Below, piece by piece: positions 36,532 through 45,966 of a stretch of DNA of 64,000 bases (the first letter of the stretch is position 1; every line of letters starts with the position of its first letter). Under the pieces are notes generated by a model, which saw only the letters and a program-made list of their open reading frames with translations, searched no databases and was not told the DNA's origin. A program made the translations under genes and the position numbers. The stretch is from positions 3,042,501 to 3,106,500 of the forward strand of contig NZ_CP012836.1 of assembly GCF_001593605.1 (NCBI RefSeq), in the 5' to 3' direction. This DNA is from Algoriphagus sanaruensis. Lineage in GTDB: Bacteria > Bacteroidota > Bacteroidia > Cytophagales > Cyclobacteriaceae.

Positions 36532-37359
36532 TTAAATTCCCCCTGTTACCAAATTTACGATTAAAAGTACTGATGCAAATATACCTCCAAACAAAGCCAA
36601 GGACGAAGTAAGATTATCGGCAGTTCCAACCTGTCTAATTTTCATCGGCTCGAGGTAAAGTATATCATTCGGCTGAATAAAGTAAAATGGACTCGCTAAT
36701 AAGGCTCTGTCATTTAAATTAATCTGATGAATTTTTACTCCATCCCCATATTGACGAATTAAAAACAACTTTTCCCGTTTTGCCAAAAGTGAGGTTTCGC
36801 CGGCTGTTGCCAAGGCATCAAAAATAGTCGCCCTGTTTTTATAGATGATTTTGACGCCAACGGAATTAAACTCTCCCAAGGTGGTATATCGAATTCCTGC
36901 CATCCGCAACCTTACATATACTTCCTCTTTAAAAAAGATATTGATTTTTTCTTGAACCAAATCTTTGGCCTGATCTTCTGTCAAGCCACCGATTTTGATT
37001 TTACCCAGTTTGGGAACTTCCACATAACCTTCCTCATCAATCGAAAACCCGTTCATATACAGAGGATCACTACCTCCTCCACCACCACCTACTCCTCCTC
37101 CAAAACCAATTCCCCCCATTTGCTGAGAACGCTGGAATGAAAACCCTTCCACCAATTCAGGATCTGAACTGGCAAAATCGATCTGCACAATATCAAACGG
37201 CTGGAGAACGTATTTGTAATCCACATCTGCAAATGGAATAAATTCATCCAACTTGTACGCTGTGCTATCCGAAAGATTTTGGAGATAAGTAATTCGCTTA
37301 TTGCTGATGCAAGAAGGTAAAGAAATGATCAGAAATAGATAAAAAACGATTTTTTTCAT
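36532..37359 (-). CDS. wza: Polysaccharide export outer-membrane lipoprotein (Wza-like)
   Basis: Lipoprotein signal ending SLPSC (Cys17). The poly-export domain (about residues 50-155: YKYVLQPFDIVQIDF, then FSIDEEGYVEVPKLGKIKIGGLTEDQAKDLVQEKI) is followed by a SLBB-type domain (about 165-245) and a hydrophobic C-terminal helix ending NLVTGGI. A glycine-rich stretch (GGIGFGGGVGGGGGGSDP) interrupts the export domain before NGFSIDEEGY, an unusual flexible loop. It is the first gene of wza-wzc-kdsB, with a matching promoter upstream. Confidence 0.92.
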   Translation of the reverse strand: MKKIVFYLFLIISLPSCISNKRITYLQNLSDSTAYKLDEFIPFADVDYKYVLQPFDIVQIDFASSDPELVEGFSFQRSQQMGGIGFGGGVGGGGGGSDPLYMNGFSIDEEGYVEVPKLGKIKIGGLTEDQAKDLVQEKINIFFKEEVYVRLRMAGIRYTTLGEFNSVGVKIIYKNRATIFDALATAGETSLLAKREKLFLIRQYGDGVKIHQINLNDRALLASPFYFIQPNDILYLEPMKIRQVGTADNLTSSLALFGGIFASVLLIVNLVTGGI

Positions 37360-37381
37360 TCAGTCCAAGGGTCTCTTGGAT

Positions 37382-37411
37382 CAAATATAGACAAATTTCC
37401 TATCCTTGGAA
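37382..37411 (-). promoter_or_regulatory. Promoter of the wza-wzc-kdsB operon
   Basis: On the minus strand TTC (37411-37409), 19 bases, then TATATTTG (37389-37382), a full match for the TAnnTTTG box and one mismatch in the upstream TTG. It lies 22 bases before the wza ATG. Confidence 0.65.
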
Positions 37412-37492
37412 TTTGCAATTGGCTCTAAAAAACTGATTGCTAAACTTCCCTTTTCGCATGGCTATTTTCTACCTTAGCCAATAATTCATCCT

Positions 37493-38416
37493 ATGAAATT
37501 CCGTTTCTCCAAGCCTGATGATATCCCTGCGATCGTGGATCTCCTTCGTAATAGCTTAGGTGAAGGGCTTATCCCAAAATCAGAATCACTTTGGACTTGG
37601 AAACATCTGGCAAATCCTTTTGGCCCCTCCCCGGTTTTAATTGCAGAAAGCGATCATCAAATCATAGGGGTAAGAGCTTTTATGCGGTGGAAGTTTGTTG
37701 AAAATGGAAAAGAAATCCATGCCGTAAGAGCGGTAGATACGGCGGTTTCTCCTTTGCACCAAGGAAAAGGATTATTCAAATCGCTCACTTTAAATCTTTT
37801 GGATGAATTAAAATCTGAAGGTTTGGATTTGGTGTTTAATTCCCCCAACAAACAAAGCACTCCCGGTTATCTAAAAATGGGCTGGGAAAAATATGGGAAG
37901 CTTCCGATCCATATTAAACTTCAATTCCCATCCAGTCATCCGGTTGCAGAAAGAAGCGATTGGGAAGCTATCCAAAGCCAACTTAATTTCTTGGAGAGTA
38001 CAGCTCCCCAAGAAGGAAGATCAACCCTTTGGCAACCAGGATACTTCAATTGGAGGTTTCGAGATTGCCCCATTTTCAAGTATCATTTTGTTACCGATTT
38101 CAAGGATCAACTCTTGATTTATCGAATCAAATCCCATGCTTGGGGTAAGGAATTTAGAATTTGTGATTGGATTGATTCTACCATTTCTTCCCCTGAGCAA
38201 AAAGTTAATTTTTTAAACCGAGTAAAGGAAGAAATTCAAAAATCCGGAGCAGCGTTAACAACACTTTCCGGACTTTCCACCACATATTCAAAAGGCTTAG
38301 GATTTTTGCCCTCTCTCAAACTTGGCCCTCTCCTTACCCTAAAAAAAGTAAACGAATCATTTACGGGTTTACATGAAAATTGGAAGTGGAGTTTAGGAGA
38401 TTTGGAGCTTTTTTAG
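37493..38416 (+). CDS. GNAT family N-acetyltransferase
   Basis: 307 residues. The GNAT acetyl-CoA-binding region is VDTAVSPLHQGKGLFKSLTLNLLDEL (Q/R-x-x-G-x-G/A type, about residues 83-108), followed by FNSPNKQSTPGYLKMGWEKYG. A second, less conserved half (about 160-307) may bind the acceptor. Placed inside the polysaccharide locus, it probably acetylates an amino sugar or other intermediate (inference). It is divergent from wza and convergent with the next membrane-protein gene. Confidence 0.8.
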   Translation: MKFRFSKPDDIPAIVDLLRNSLGEGLIPKSESLWTWKHLANPFGPSPVLIAESDHQIIGVRAFMRWKFVENGKEIHAVRAVDTAVSPLHQGKGLFKSLTLNLLDELKSEGLDLVFNSPNKQSTPGYLKMGWEKYGKLPIHIKLQFPSSHPVAERSDWEAIQSQLNFLESTAPQEGRSTLWQPGYFNWRFRDCPIFKYHFVTDFKDQLLIYRIKSHAWGKEFRICDWIDSTISSPEQKVNFLNRVKEEIQKSGAALTTLSGLSTTYSKGLGFLPSLKLGPLLTLKKVNESFTGLHENWKWSLGDLELF

Positions 38417-38434
38417 ACTTACCCACTTTTGGTC

Positions 38435-39997
38435 CTACAATCCTCCTTTTCGGCGGAAATAGGAAACTTCAAAAAATTGAAGAGATTCAGTTTTTGTAAG
38501 TTCAAAGGCATCCTCGGAAATCCGATTCATGAAATTTGCGATTTGAGGATCAGGTTCATCAAGGTAGGAGATCACTTTAAACGCTCCAATTTCTTTAAGA
38601 CTTGGGACTTGATTTCGCTGTAATATCTTTTGTTGAAATGGACTTCGGGCAACCCATCCCATAAAAAAAACATCATGGGAAGAATCCCTTAAATACAAGG
38701 ACTGGTAATTTTCTAGAGTGACCCATTCTAAAAATTGAAGTTGGCCCTGTTCGCTATTTTCAAGAATACTCAGAAGTTCTTTTTCCTTCTCTTGATCTTC
38801 CAATCCACCTTTGATGAACTGTACCGCATGAATCAAAAAGAATCCCAGCAATATCCCCGTGGATAATCGGTAATAGTTTGCACTTCGAATACTAGGCTTA
38901 TCCTCCAAAAAAAAGAAATACAAAAGAGGCAAAAAACAAAGGAATAAGACCCTCATAGGAAGGGTTAGAAAAATACTGAGTGCCAAAAGGGAAGAAATCC
39001 CAAGCAGTAAAACTTGGAAACGTTTTTTAGGTCTTAAAATCCCCATTCCAACAATTGCTAGCCAAATCAGTAAACCTGAATTAAATTTTTCAGAAAAAAG
39101 AGTTATGAAAGTCGTTTCAAGGATCAACTTGAGCCTTGGTAATTCAAATCGGATTTGGTCTAGGTTTTCTTTTAATTGAATTAAATCCTGTTCCTCTAGC
39201 TCCCCTTCAGCTGCAATCCATTGGGAAAAAAAGTAGTAAGGCGATGAGTCATCGAATTCTCCAAGACGCATTTTTTCCCGCATGACCGGATGATCAATTA
39301 CCGAAGCTCTCAAACGGTTAAAATGGATGTAATCTGAAAATTCAGAATGGCTTTGATGATAGAGTTGTGTTCCAATAAAAACCACCCCCATCAAAGCAAT
39401 AAAAAGAAATGGTTTGGTAGAAAGCATTTTAATAAACTCAAACTTTCTACTCACACAAAGTGCTCCCAAAAAACTTAGGCCAAGCAGTAGGCTTGCCTCC
39501 CATCGGATGAGTAAGGATAACCCTACCAAAAAAACACCTACCCATTCCTCCTTTTTTTGACCCTTCGAATGAAAAAACATCACCGCAAAGCGCATAAAGC
39601 CCGCAAAAGCAAGCCATCCAGCGACTAGTGTAAATTGCAGAAAGAAAGAAAAATGCAGCGTGCAGATCAGAAAAAAGGTACGCAACATCAGCTTTATGTC
39701 TGAGCTTAAATCAAGCTTATCCAGTGAGCTATTTAAACTTGAAAATCCAATAAAATTGAACAAAAACCATGTTGCTGCATACCAATTGAATAAAGGCTGA
39801 AGGATAAAAAGTTTGGAAAAAACCCATGAGATCAAGGGATGCAAGAACACAGCAAAATATTCAAAGTCCCCAGTATATCTTCCTGAGACCAACCATTGCA
39901 TCATGAAATCATCATTGGTTTGATACCTCCAAGGCAAAAACCAAGACAGTCCCAGTAAGAGTCCTACTCCCAAATTCCATGTTCGAACAGTACTCAT
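38435..39997 (-). CDS. Polytopic membrane protein, GT-C-like
   Basis: 520 residues with about 10-11 predicted membrane helices and a soluble C-terminal domain of about 130 residues. An early loop motif QTNDDFMMQWLVSG, right after the first helix, is in the place where GT-C enzymes carry catalytic acidic residues. It overlaps its upstream neighbour by ATGA and shares its layout. A lipid-linked-sugar transferase or polymerase role is plausible; the family is not recognised with confidence. Confidence 0.65.
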   Translation of the reverse strand: MSTVRTWNLGVGLLLGLSWFLPWRYQTNDDFMMQWLVSGRYTGDFEYFAVFLHPLISWVFSKLFILQPLFNWYAATWFLFNFIGFSSLNSSLDKLDLSSDIKLMLRTFFLICTLHFSFFLQFTLVAGWLAFAGFMRFAVMFFHSKGQKKEEWVGVFLVGLSLLIRWEASLLLGLSFLGALCVSRKFEFIKMLSTKPFLFIALMGVVFIGTQLYHQSHSEFSDYIHFNRLRASVIDHPVMREKMRLGEFDDSSPYYFFSQWIAAEGELEEQDLIQLKENLDQIRFELPRLKLILETTFITLFSEKFNSGLLIWLAIVGMGILRPKKRFQVLLLGISSLLALSIFLTLPMRVLFLCFLPLLYFFFLEDKPSIRSANYYRLSTGILLGFFLIHAVQFIKGGLEDQEKEKELLSILENSEQGQLQFLEWVTLENYQSLYLRDSSHDVFFMGWVARSPFQQKILQRNQVPSLKEIGAFKVISYLDEPDPQIANFMNRISEDAFELTKTESLQFFEVSYFRRKGGL

Positions 39998-41508
39998 TTT
40001 GAAAGAAGGTATTGGGTTTGATTACGGATAGTCCAAGAACCTAAGGTATCCGAATAATGCCAAGAATCTGGTAAACTATCGATAGGTTGATATATCAGAA
40101 GAGAAGGTTTATAATCCAAATTCCAAGAATCCATCAAAGATGCCTTATCCCAAAATCCTGGAGAAATTGGAATACTTTTCCCAAGCAAGAAAGAAATTCC
40201 AGGATTCCTATAGATACTCAAAAACTGGCTATCATTATTCAAATAAGAGGGCATTTCGCTTAAACATCCAAGCAATTCTTCATCTAATAGAATGATTGAA
40301 TTATTGGGTACCCGATAGACCGAATTACTTTGCCATAGAGGCTCCTCTAGCCCAAAAGGTTTCCACCAAACCCCCAAAAACACGCAGAATACGGCAGTAG
40401 AAGTAAAAATTGTAAGATTAAATGGAGTAAAATTTCGATTACTAATCCCAAAAATTGCCAAAATCCAGAAGCATGAAAAAAATATTCCTAATCGAAAAAA
40501 ATAAACATTACTCCCCAAATGGAGAATAAATGGCAAAGCAACTAAGAGTAGATGATGCGTCGTCACTCTTTCTCTAAACCTTCCAAAAACATACCCCAAA
40601 ACCGAGATAATAAACACTAAAACAAGATGATTCCATTCATCAGTAATATGCGTCAACCATGCCACCACCAATGAACTTACGAGTGCAATTCCCCATAGGA
40701 TTGGCTTTGTAAATTGCCCAACCAACAACCAAGGGATAAACAGTAAAAGCACCCAAAACCAACCCACCAAATTGATTTTAAGTAAGAGGGCTAAATCATG
40801 ATCCGTGCGAGAAATCGGCCCATTCCAAGACTGTTCAAATCGAGCAAAAAAGGAGTCGTTTAAAAAGAACTGAAACAAGGTTTCTAAAGCCAAAAAAGGA
40901 ATTACTAGGCCAATCCCTTGCTTCCAAGTACTCCAAGAGACCTTACTTTCATAAAGAATCAAGCCCATAGTAACCAAACCTAAACCCAAAGCAACAGTAG
41001 CTTTGACATACAGAAGGAGCGCCAAAAGCAACCCCAATTTTAAGGACTTTAGGATATTTGACTTTTCATCCAAAGAATAAAGCCAAGCCGAGACGAAGAA
41101 TAGGGCAAGCGAATTATAGGAAAGGGTTTGGGGCAAAAAACTATAACTAATAAACAAGCCTAATGCAGAAATCAAATACCACTCTAGTCCGCTAAATTGT
41201 GGATTCCTCTTCTTTGCCCAAGAGGCAATAAACCAAGCTCCAAGAATTACTGAGATTAGCCGAATCAATCTCAACTCAATCACTGAGAATCTAATCTGAA
41301 AAAGCTGATAAAACAATTTAAAAAATAGATCATAATAAGTCAGACCATAGCTGTTCTCCTGATTCGGATCTGCAAACAATGCATACAAGCCCTCATCTGA
41401 AATATCAAAGCCCCGATTGATCCCAAGTACCACCAGAAAAACTGATATCAATAAACCAGCAAGCAAAATCAAATGGTCAACCTTGCTAGTGCCGATAATC
41501 GATTTCAT
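39994..41508 (-). CDS. Polytopic membrane protein, GT-C-like
   Basis: I chose the ATG at 41508 (MKSIIGTSKVDHL); a TTG four codons earlier is possible. 504 residues with about 11-12 membrane helices. GFDISDEGLYALFADPNQEN in the first extracytoplasmic loop resembles the acidic catalytic loop of GT39/GT83-type enzymes, and a soluble C-terminal part follows. It is translationally coupled to the next gene, so the two may transfer sugars together at the periplasmic face. The substrate is unknown. Confidence 0.65.
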   Translation of the reverse strand: MKSIIGTSKVDHLILLAGLLISVFLVVLGINRGFDISDEGLYALFADPNQENSYGLTYYDLFFKLFYQLFQIRFSVIELRLIRLISVILGAWFIASWAKKRNPQFSGLEWYLISALGLFISYSFLPQTLSYNSLALFFVSAWLYSLDEKSNILKSLKLGLLLALLLYVKATVALGLGLVTMGLILYESKVSWSTWKQGIGLVIPFLALETLFQFFLNDSFFARFEQSWNGPISRTDHDLALLLKINLVGWFWVLLLFIPWLLVGQFTKPILWGIALVSSLVVAWLTHITDEWNHLVLVFIISVLGYVFGRFRERVTTHHLLLVALPFILHLGSNVYFFRLGIFFSCFWILAIFGISNRNFTPFNLTIFTSTAVFCVFLGVWWKPFGLEEPLWQSNSVYRVPNNSIILLDEELLGCLSEMPSYLNNDSQFLSIYRNPGISFLLGKSIPISPGFWDKASLMDSWNLDYKPSLLIYQPIDSLPDSWHYSDTLGSWTIRNQTQYLLSK

Positions 41509-41536
41509 GGAGGGGATCAAATGGAGAAATTTTGAA

Positions 41537-42523
41537 TTAGGTAGTTAGACTAGGTACCCCAATTAATTCCCCTACTTGGCCCATGGAAAGACTTTGCATC
41601 CCAAACCTATCACGGAGAGATTGGAAATGCTCCAAGACTTCCAACAATTCCTTCATGGAGCTTTGGGGATCATTTCCAAAGTTATGGGGGTGCCACCACA
41701 GGTGATAGGATTCTCCATTTCGGGCAGCTGCTTCCATCTCCTGTTTGATCCGATTTAATCGGAGTCGATTCATAATTCCTAATCCTTTTGGGCTAAAAGG
41801 CCTCAATATTCGAGAGGCAGGAAGGATTAAGGGTTCGTTGGGATACGCTTTCAACTCTTCAAGAAAAAAGGTACTTCGCTCACCCACTTCAAAAAAACAG
41901 TCTGCTGATCGGATGATTTTTTTTCCCAAATCTTCATGCTGGGTTTCCTGCCAAAACCAATTTTTAGGATTTCCACGAACCACTTCATAGCCTTCCTCCA
42001 AACAAATTCCTAAATAGAGTTCATTGATATGGTTTCTGGGAAATACAAGTGATTTTAAGCGTGTTTCAAATTTATCTTCTGCGATTCGCTGGGTAGCTTG
42101 AATGTCCTGCCGAAACTGCTCAGGACTTTGGCCCCGCATCAAGGTATAGTAATGCGCATAGGTATGGGATCCAAGCTCTTGTCCTGGAGTGTCCACTATC
42201 TGGCGAATCAGATCTGGAGCAAAATGAACTTCAGGTTTGATTCCATGCTGTTTGGCCCATTCATAAGCAGACAAATTACGATTCCGATAGGAAGGCTTGT
42301 ATTCAGGAGAGTAATACTTCCATTCCTCTTCATTTTCAGCAAACAGCATCCCAACCGTAGCCCAGGTTACGGCAATTTCATGCTTGGCAAAACTTTCCAG
42401 CATCTGAGGAATGACTTTTCGGGTATTGGAAAAATAATCAGGACGGTAGGTCGTACCCACCTTATCAAAAATCCCCCAAAGGAGTTCGAAGTCCAAGCTA
42501 ATAATCAGAGTACTGTTTTTCAC
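41537..42523 (-). CDS. Polysaccharide deacetylase (NodB-type) family protein
   Basis: 328 residues with no signal peptide. NodB motifs: D11 in IISLDFELLWG, H120 and H124 in GSHTYAHYY (metal triad), and VFPRNHIN in the place of the R-x-P-x-G loop. GESYHLWWHPHNFG supplies the C-terminal catalytic His region. It likely removes acetyl groups from a cytoplasmic or lipid-linked sugar intermediate. It precedes the two GT-C-like genes, separated by 28 bases, and repeat array 2 begins about 90 bases upstream of its start. Confidence 0.85.
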   Translation of the reverse strand: MKNSTLIISLDFELLWGIFDKVGTTYRPDYFSNTRKVIPQMLESFAKHEIAVTWATVGMLFAENEEEWKYYSPEYKPSYRNRNLSAYEWAKQHGIKPEVHFAPDLIRQIVDTPGQELGSHTYAHYYTLMRGQSPEQFRQDIQATQRIAEDKFETRLKSLVFPRNHINELYLGICLEEGYEVVRGNPKNWFWQETQHEDLGKKIIRSADCFFEVGERSTFFLEELKAYPNEPLILPASRILRPFSPKGLGIMNRLRLNRIKQEMEAAARNGESYHLWWHPHNFGNDPQSSMKELLEVLEHFQSLRDRFGMQSLSMGQVGELIGVPSLTT

Positions 42524-42612
42524 GGAGCAAAAAGCGTATGGATAAAAATAGGGGGATTTTTTGGTTTTAGAAATTGGGTTGGGTTTGGCTTAGCGTGATG
42601 TGCTGTCTTTTC

Positions 42613-43800
42613 GGACCCCATCGGGGTCAGATATGGATAGCCCAGCGTTTTAACGCTGGGTCAAATAGGTATGCGGAATAATGCGCGCTGGGCAAATAAT
42701 TCCAGTTGAAAAGCAAGAGTCAATCCCAGTGAAATGGAAAAGATTGATTGTAATTTTTTTATTCAGTCCATTCTCAAGATTAACCCGTCAGAGAATCCTC
42801 TATTCCCTTCTTTCTATGGCACTTTTTTCTTGATAAAAAAGTACCCAAAAAATCAAGATTCAAAAATGCTCCTACCGCACACGGCCGGTCGCTGGCCCGC
42901 TTTTGAATCTTCCCCACGCGCCCAAATTATGAACGAAGGTGCTCAATTGTATTTATTTCTGAATTCTTTACCCCTCACCCCTAACACCAAAAACCGCCTG
43001 TCTTCTAGGGCCACATCCTTCACCCCCCCAATCACAATTGACTATAATTTTGATGATCGCTCTCTTTTTTGGGCACAACGTTACCCGATAGTTGATTCTA
43101 ACAATGACCCCATCGGGGTCATATATAGGTAGCCCAGCGCTTTAACGCTGGGTTAAATAAATATGCGAAATGAAAAGCGCTGGGCTATTATTTCAATTTG
43201 GAAAACAAAACTCAATCCCAGCGCAATGGAAAAATTGGTTGATTATTAAATTTTATTCAAGTCATTCGTAAGATCAACCCGTCAAAGGAACTTCCATAGT
43301 TCCCTCTCTTTGGTACTTTTTTCTTGATAAAAAAGTACCCAAAAAATCAAGATTCAAAAATGCTCCTACCGCACATGGCCGGGCACTGGCCCGCTTTTGA
43401 ATCTTCCCCACGCGCCTAAATAATCAACGAAGGTGATCAAAGTATTTAATTCTGAATTCTTCACTTCTCTAGCCTGCCTCCAAAAACCGTCTGTATTCTA
43501 GGGCCACATCCTTCACGATCTAAATCCACTTTCAAATTGAAAATAAATGTTCGCTTTTCAATTTTACCCCATCGGGGTCAGATATGGGTAGCCCAGCGTT
43601 TTAACGCTGGGAAAATGATGTGAAAAATATGGATATGCGCTGGGCTAATATTTCAATTTGGAAAACAAAACTCAATCCCAGCGCAATGGATAGGCATAGA
43701 CAATTATCAATTTTTAAATTCATGGTTCAATGAATCCGGATTGCAAATCCGAGGATATTACCTCGAGATTGCAAATCTCGAGGAGCGAGATCTCGAGGAG
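42613..43800 (+). repeat. Compound hairpin repeat array 2
   Basis: Same family and orientation as array 1, in the order H-S-T-H-S-T-H-E. H modules lie at about 42613-42740, 43105-43232 and 43565-43690 (periods about 492 and 460). S modules lie at about 42817-42925 and 43311-43420 with GTACTTTTTT-type hairpins; the first has G-G-C-A in one arm, so its stem is imperfect. The T region is at about 43000-43105 and shorter at 43490-43560. The array ends with an E module at about 43737-43800 (GGATTGCAAATCC, then arms CCTCGAGATT/AATCTCGAGG). The open frames at 42734-43132 and 43730-43944 are repeat sequence. Confidence 0.88.
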
Positions 43801-43924
43801 CGAAGGAGCGAAAAAACAAACCCTAAATCACCTGACTCAAAAGCCAAAATCGCCTTACCGATCACTTCCTTTGATGAACTCCAAAAAAAATCCACATTTT
43901 TGCGAGGCCTAACCACAAATTCTC

Positions 43925-45070
43925 TTGGCAGAAAAACGAATTAAAGTACTTCATCTCATCAAAAGCCTTGGTCGAGGCGGCGCGGAAAAACTGATTCCAG
44001 AGACGGCCTTGGTCCATGATCAAGAAAAATTCGAATTTCATTGCCTTTACTTTTACCATCAGGAACAAAACATCGTCGATGAATTAATCGATGCCGACAT
44101 TCAAGTTCACTTAATCCCTTCCAGTAACCTGGGTTTATTTTTCCAAGTCAAAAAAGTTCGGGAGTTTATTATTCAGCATCAGTTTGATTTGATTCACGCC
44201 CATTTGCCCTGGGCTGGTATCCTCGCTCGATTTGTCGGTAAAAATCTTCAAATCCCCATTGTCTACACCGAACATAACACTTGGGACCGATACAATAAGG
44301 TTTCCTACTGGGGCAACAGACTTACCTTTAAGCAGCAGGATGTGGCAATTGCCGTTTCCAACGAGGTTGCGTTATCCATGCAATTAAATGCCCCTTGGGA
44401 TCCGTATCGAAAAGGGGGCAGGCTTAAAATAAAGGTGGTTCAAAATGGAGTCAATACAACGGCATTTACGAGATTAGAACAAAACTCAGATCAAGTAACC
44501 GCTCTGAAAAAGAAGCTTTCCATTCCAAAGAATGCTCCTGTGATAGGGAAAGTTGCTGTTTTCCGCTCGCAAAAAAGATTATGGCTTTGGGTTGAGCTAG
44601 CACTTCGAATTATAAAACAAAAACCGGAAACCCATTTTTTATTGGTTGGGGATGGGGAATGGAGAGGACGGATTGAAAAACAAATTCAGGAATCTGGATT
44701 TGGAGCTCATTTCCATTTGGTGGGAGTTCAAAAGGAAGTGATCCCCTATCTGAGTTGCATGGACATTTACCTGAGCACTTCCGAATTTGAGGGGCTACCC
44801 ATTGCCATGCTGGAAGCCATGTCCTGTAAAATCCCCGTAGTTGCCACAAGAGCAGGTGGAATAGGCGAAGTAATCCAACATGGCATACAGGGATTTCTTT
44901 CAGAAGTGGATCAATGGGAGGAATTGGAGGAATACTGTGTTAAACTTTGCAATGATTTGGAATTGCATCAAAATTTAGGGAATGAGGCTCGGCAGCGGGT
45001 CATTCAGAATTTTTCCATGATTCGTATGGTTAGTGAATTGGAAGATATTTATCGAAGAGTGTTGAAGTAA
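43925..45070 (+). CDS. GT4 family glycosyltransferase, isolated on the plus strand
   Basis: 381 residues, GT-B fold. N-terminal domain: VLHLIKSLGRGGAEKLIPE. C-terminal donor site: VGDGEWRGRIEKQI, LVGVQKEVIPYLSCMDIYLSTSEFEGLPIAMLEAMSCKIPVVATRAGGIGEVI, with the E-x7-E pair in EGLPIAMLE. An in-frame stop 15 bases upstream leaves TTG at 43925 as the only sensible start. Repeat arrays in the same orientation flank it on both sides, and it runs against all neighbouring glycosyltransferases. It could have arrived with, or been moved by, the repeats. Confidence 0.9.
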   Translation: MAEKRIKVLHLIKSLGRGGAEKLIPETALVHDQEKFEFHCLYFYHQEQNIVDELIDADIQVHLIPSSNLGLFFQVKKVREFIIQHQFDLIHAHLPWAGILARFVGKNLQIPIVYTEHNTWDRYNKVSYWGNRLTFKQQDVAIAVSNEVALSMQLNAPWDPYRKGGRLKIKVVQNGVNTTAFTRLEQNSDQVTALKKKLSIPKNAPVIGKVAVFRSQKRLWLWVELALRIIKQKPETHFLLVGDGEWRGRIEKQIQESGFGAHFHLVGVQKEVIPYLSCMDIYLSTSEFEGLPIAMLEAMSCKIPVVATRAGGIGEVIQHGIQGFLSEVDQWEELEEYCVKLCNDLELHQNLGNEARQRVIQNFSMIRMVSELEDIYRRVLK

Positions 45071-45159
45071 AGGGAAGTTTTTTTAAAGGTTGTTTTGATT
45101 CGTAGTCCTTAATCCGAATTTCAAATCATTCCCAATTCGAGGTTCGCTCTTTGATTAAT

Positions 45160-45966
45160 TTTCCCATAGGAATTGGTATATGGCCCAGCGTTTTAACGCT
45201 GGGTCACAGAAACATGGAAAATGATAAGGGCTGGGCTATTATTTCAATTTGGAAAACAAGACTCCATCCCAGCGCAATGGAAAGGAATAGACAATTATCA
45301 ATTTTCACATTCAAGGCTCAATCCATCCGGATTACAAATCCGAGGATATTACCTCGAGATTGCAAATCTCGAGGAGCATATTTATTTCTTAATAACCCGT
45401 CAGAGGAACCACCTTCGTTTCCTTTCTCCAAACTTTTGAAGCCAAAAGTTTGCAAAAGCTTGTGGCCTGAATCCAGTCTTCAAACTGGTTGAATTCTTCA
45501 ATCAAATCCTAGCCTTCCATCCAGTTTGATTTTTGGTGTCGGGTCTCGGCTAAATTCAGGCGGATCTCCCTCGAATTCTCGAGTGAGCTAACCTGAATAC
45601 TTCACGCCTCTACCCTTCCTCCAAAAACCGCCTGTCTTCTAGGGCCACATTCTTTACGATTCAAATCTCAATTGACTATAATCTTGATGATCGCTCTGTT
45701 TTTTGGGCACAACATTACCCGATAATTGATTCTATCAATGACCCCATCGGGGTCGGATATGGGTAGCCCAGCGTTTTAACGCTGGGAAAATGATGCGCAA
45801 AATATGGTAAAGGCGCTGGGCTAATATTTCAATTTGAAATCCAAATCTCAATCCCAGCGCAATGGAAATGAATGGACAATTATCAATTTTCAAATTCAGG
45901 GTTCAATCAAACCAGATTACAAATCCGAGGATATTACCTCGAGATTGCAAATCTCGAGGAGCGAAA
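45160..45966 (+). repeat. Compound hairpin repeat array 3
   Basis: Same family and orientation. H modules lie at about 45162-45282 (decayed first hairpin) and 45738-45866; E modules at about 45327-45377 and 45912-45962, each with CCTCGAGATT/AATCTCGAGG arms. Between them the leader AACCCGTCAGAGGAAC that precedes S modules is followed not by the usual S sequence but by a different hairpin, AAACTTTTG-AAGC-CAAAAGTTT (45430-45451), and a second stem region. A T region is at about 45630-45735. The open frames here are repeat-derived. The remaining bases between 45071 and 46083 hold nothing else I can name. Confidence 0.85.

Noticed and set aside
42734..43132. Open frame of 132 codons in array 2
   Set aside because: It runs across S and T repeat modules, has no domain and is not kept in the other copies.
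42613..43800. Could the regular repeats be a CRISPR array?
   Set aside because: The period is near 0.5 kb, the whole unit is repeated without unique spacers, and no cas gene is near.
45151..45492. Open frame of 113 codons in array 3
   Set aside because: It covers H and E modules and their hairpins; no protein-like features.
32156..45966. Insertion sequence or transposon
   Set aside because: No transposase or recombinase frame, and no terminal repeats with target duplication that I could see.
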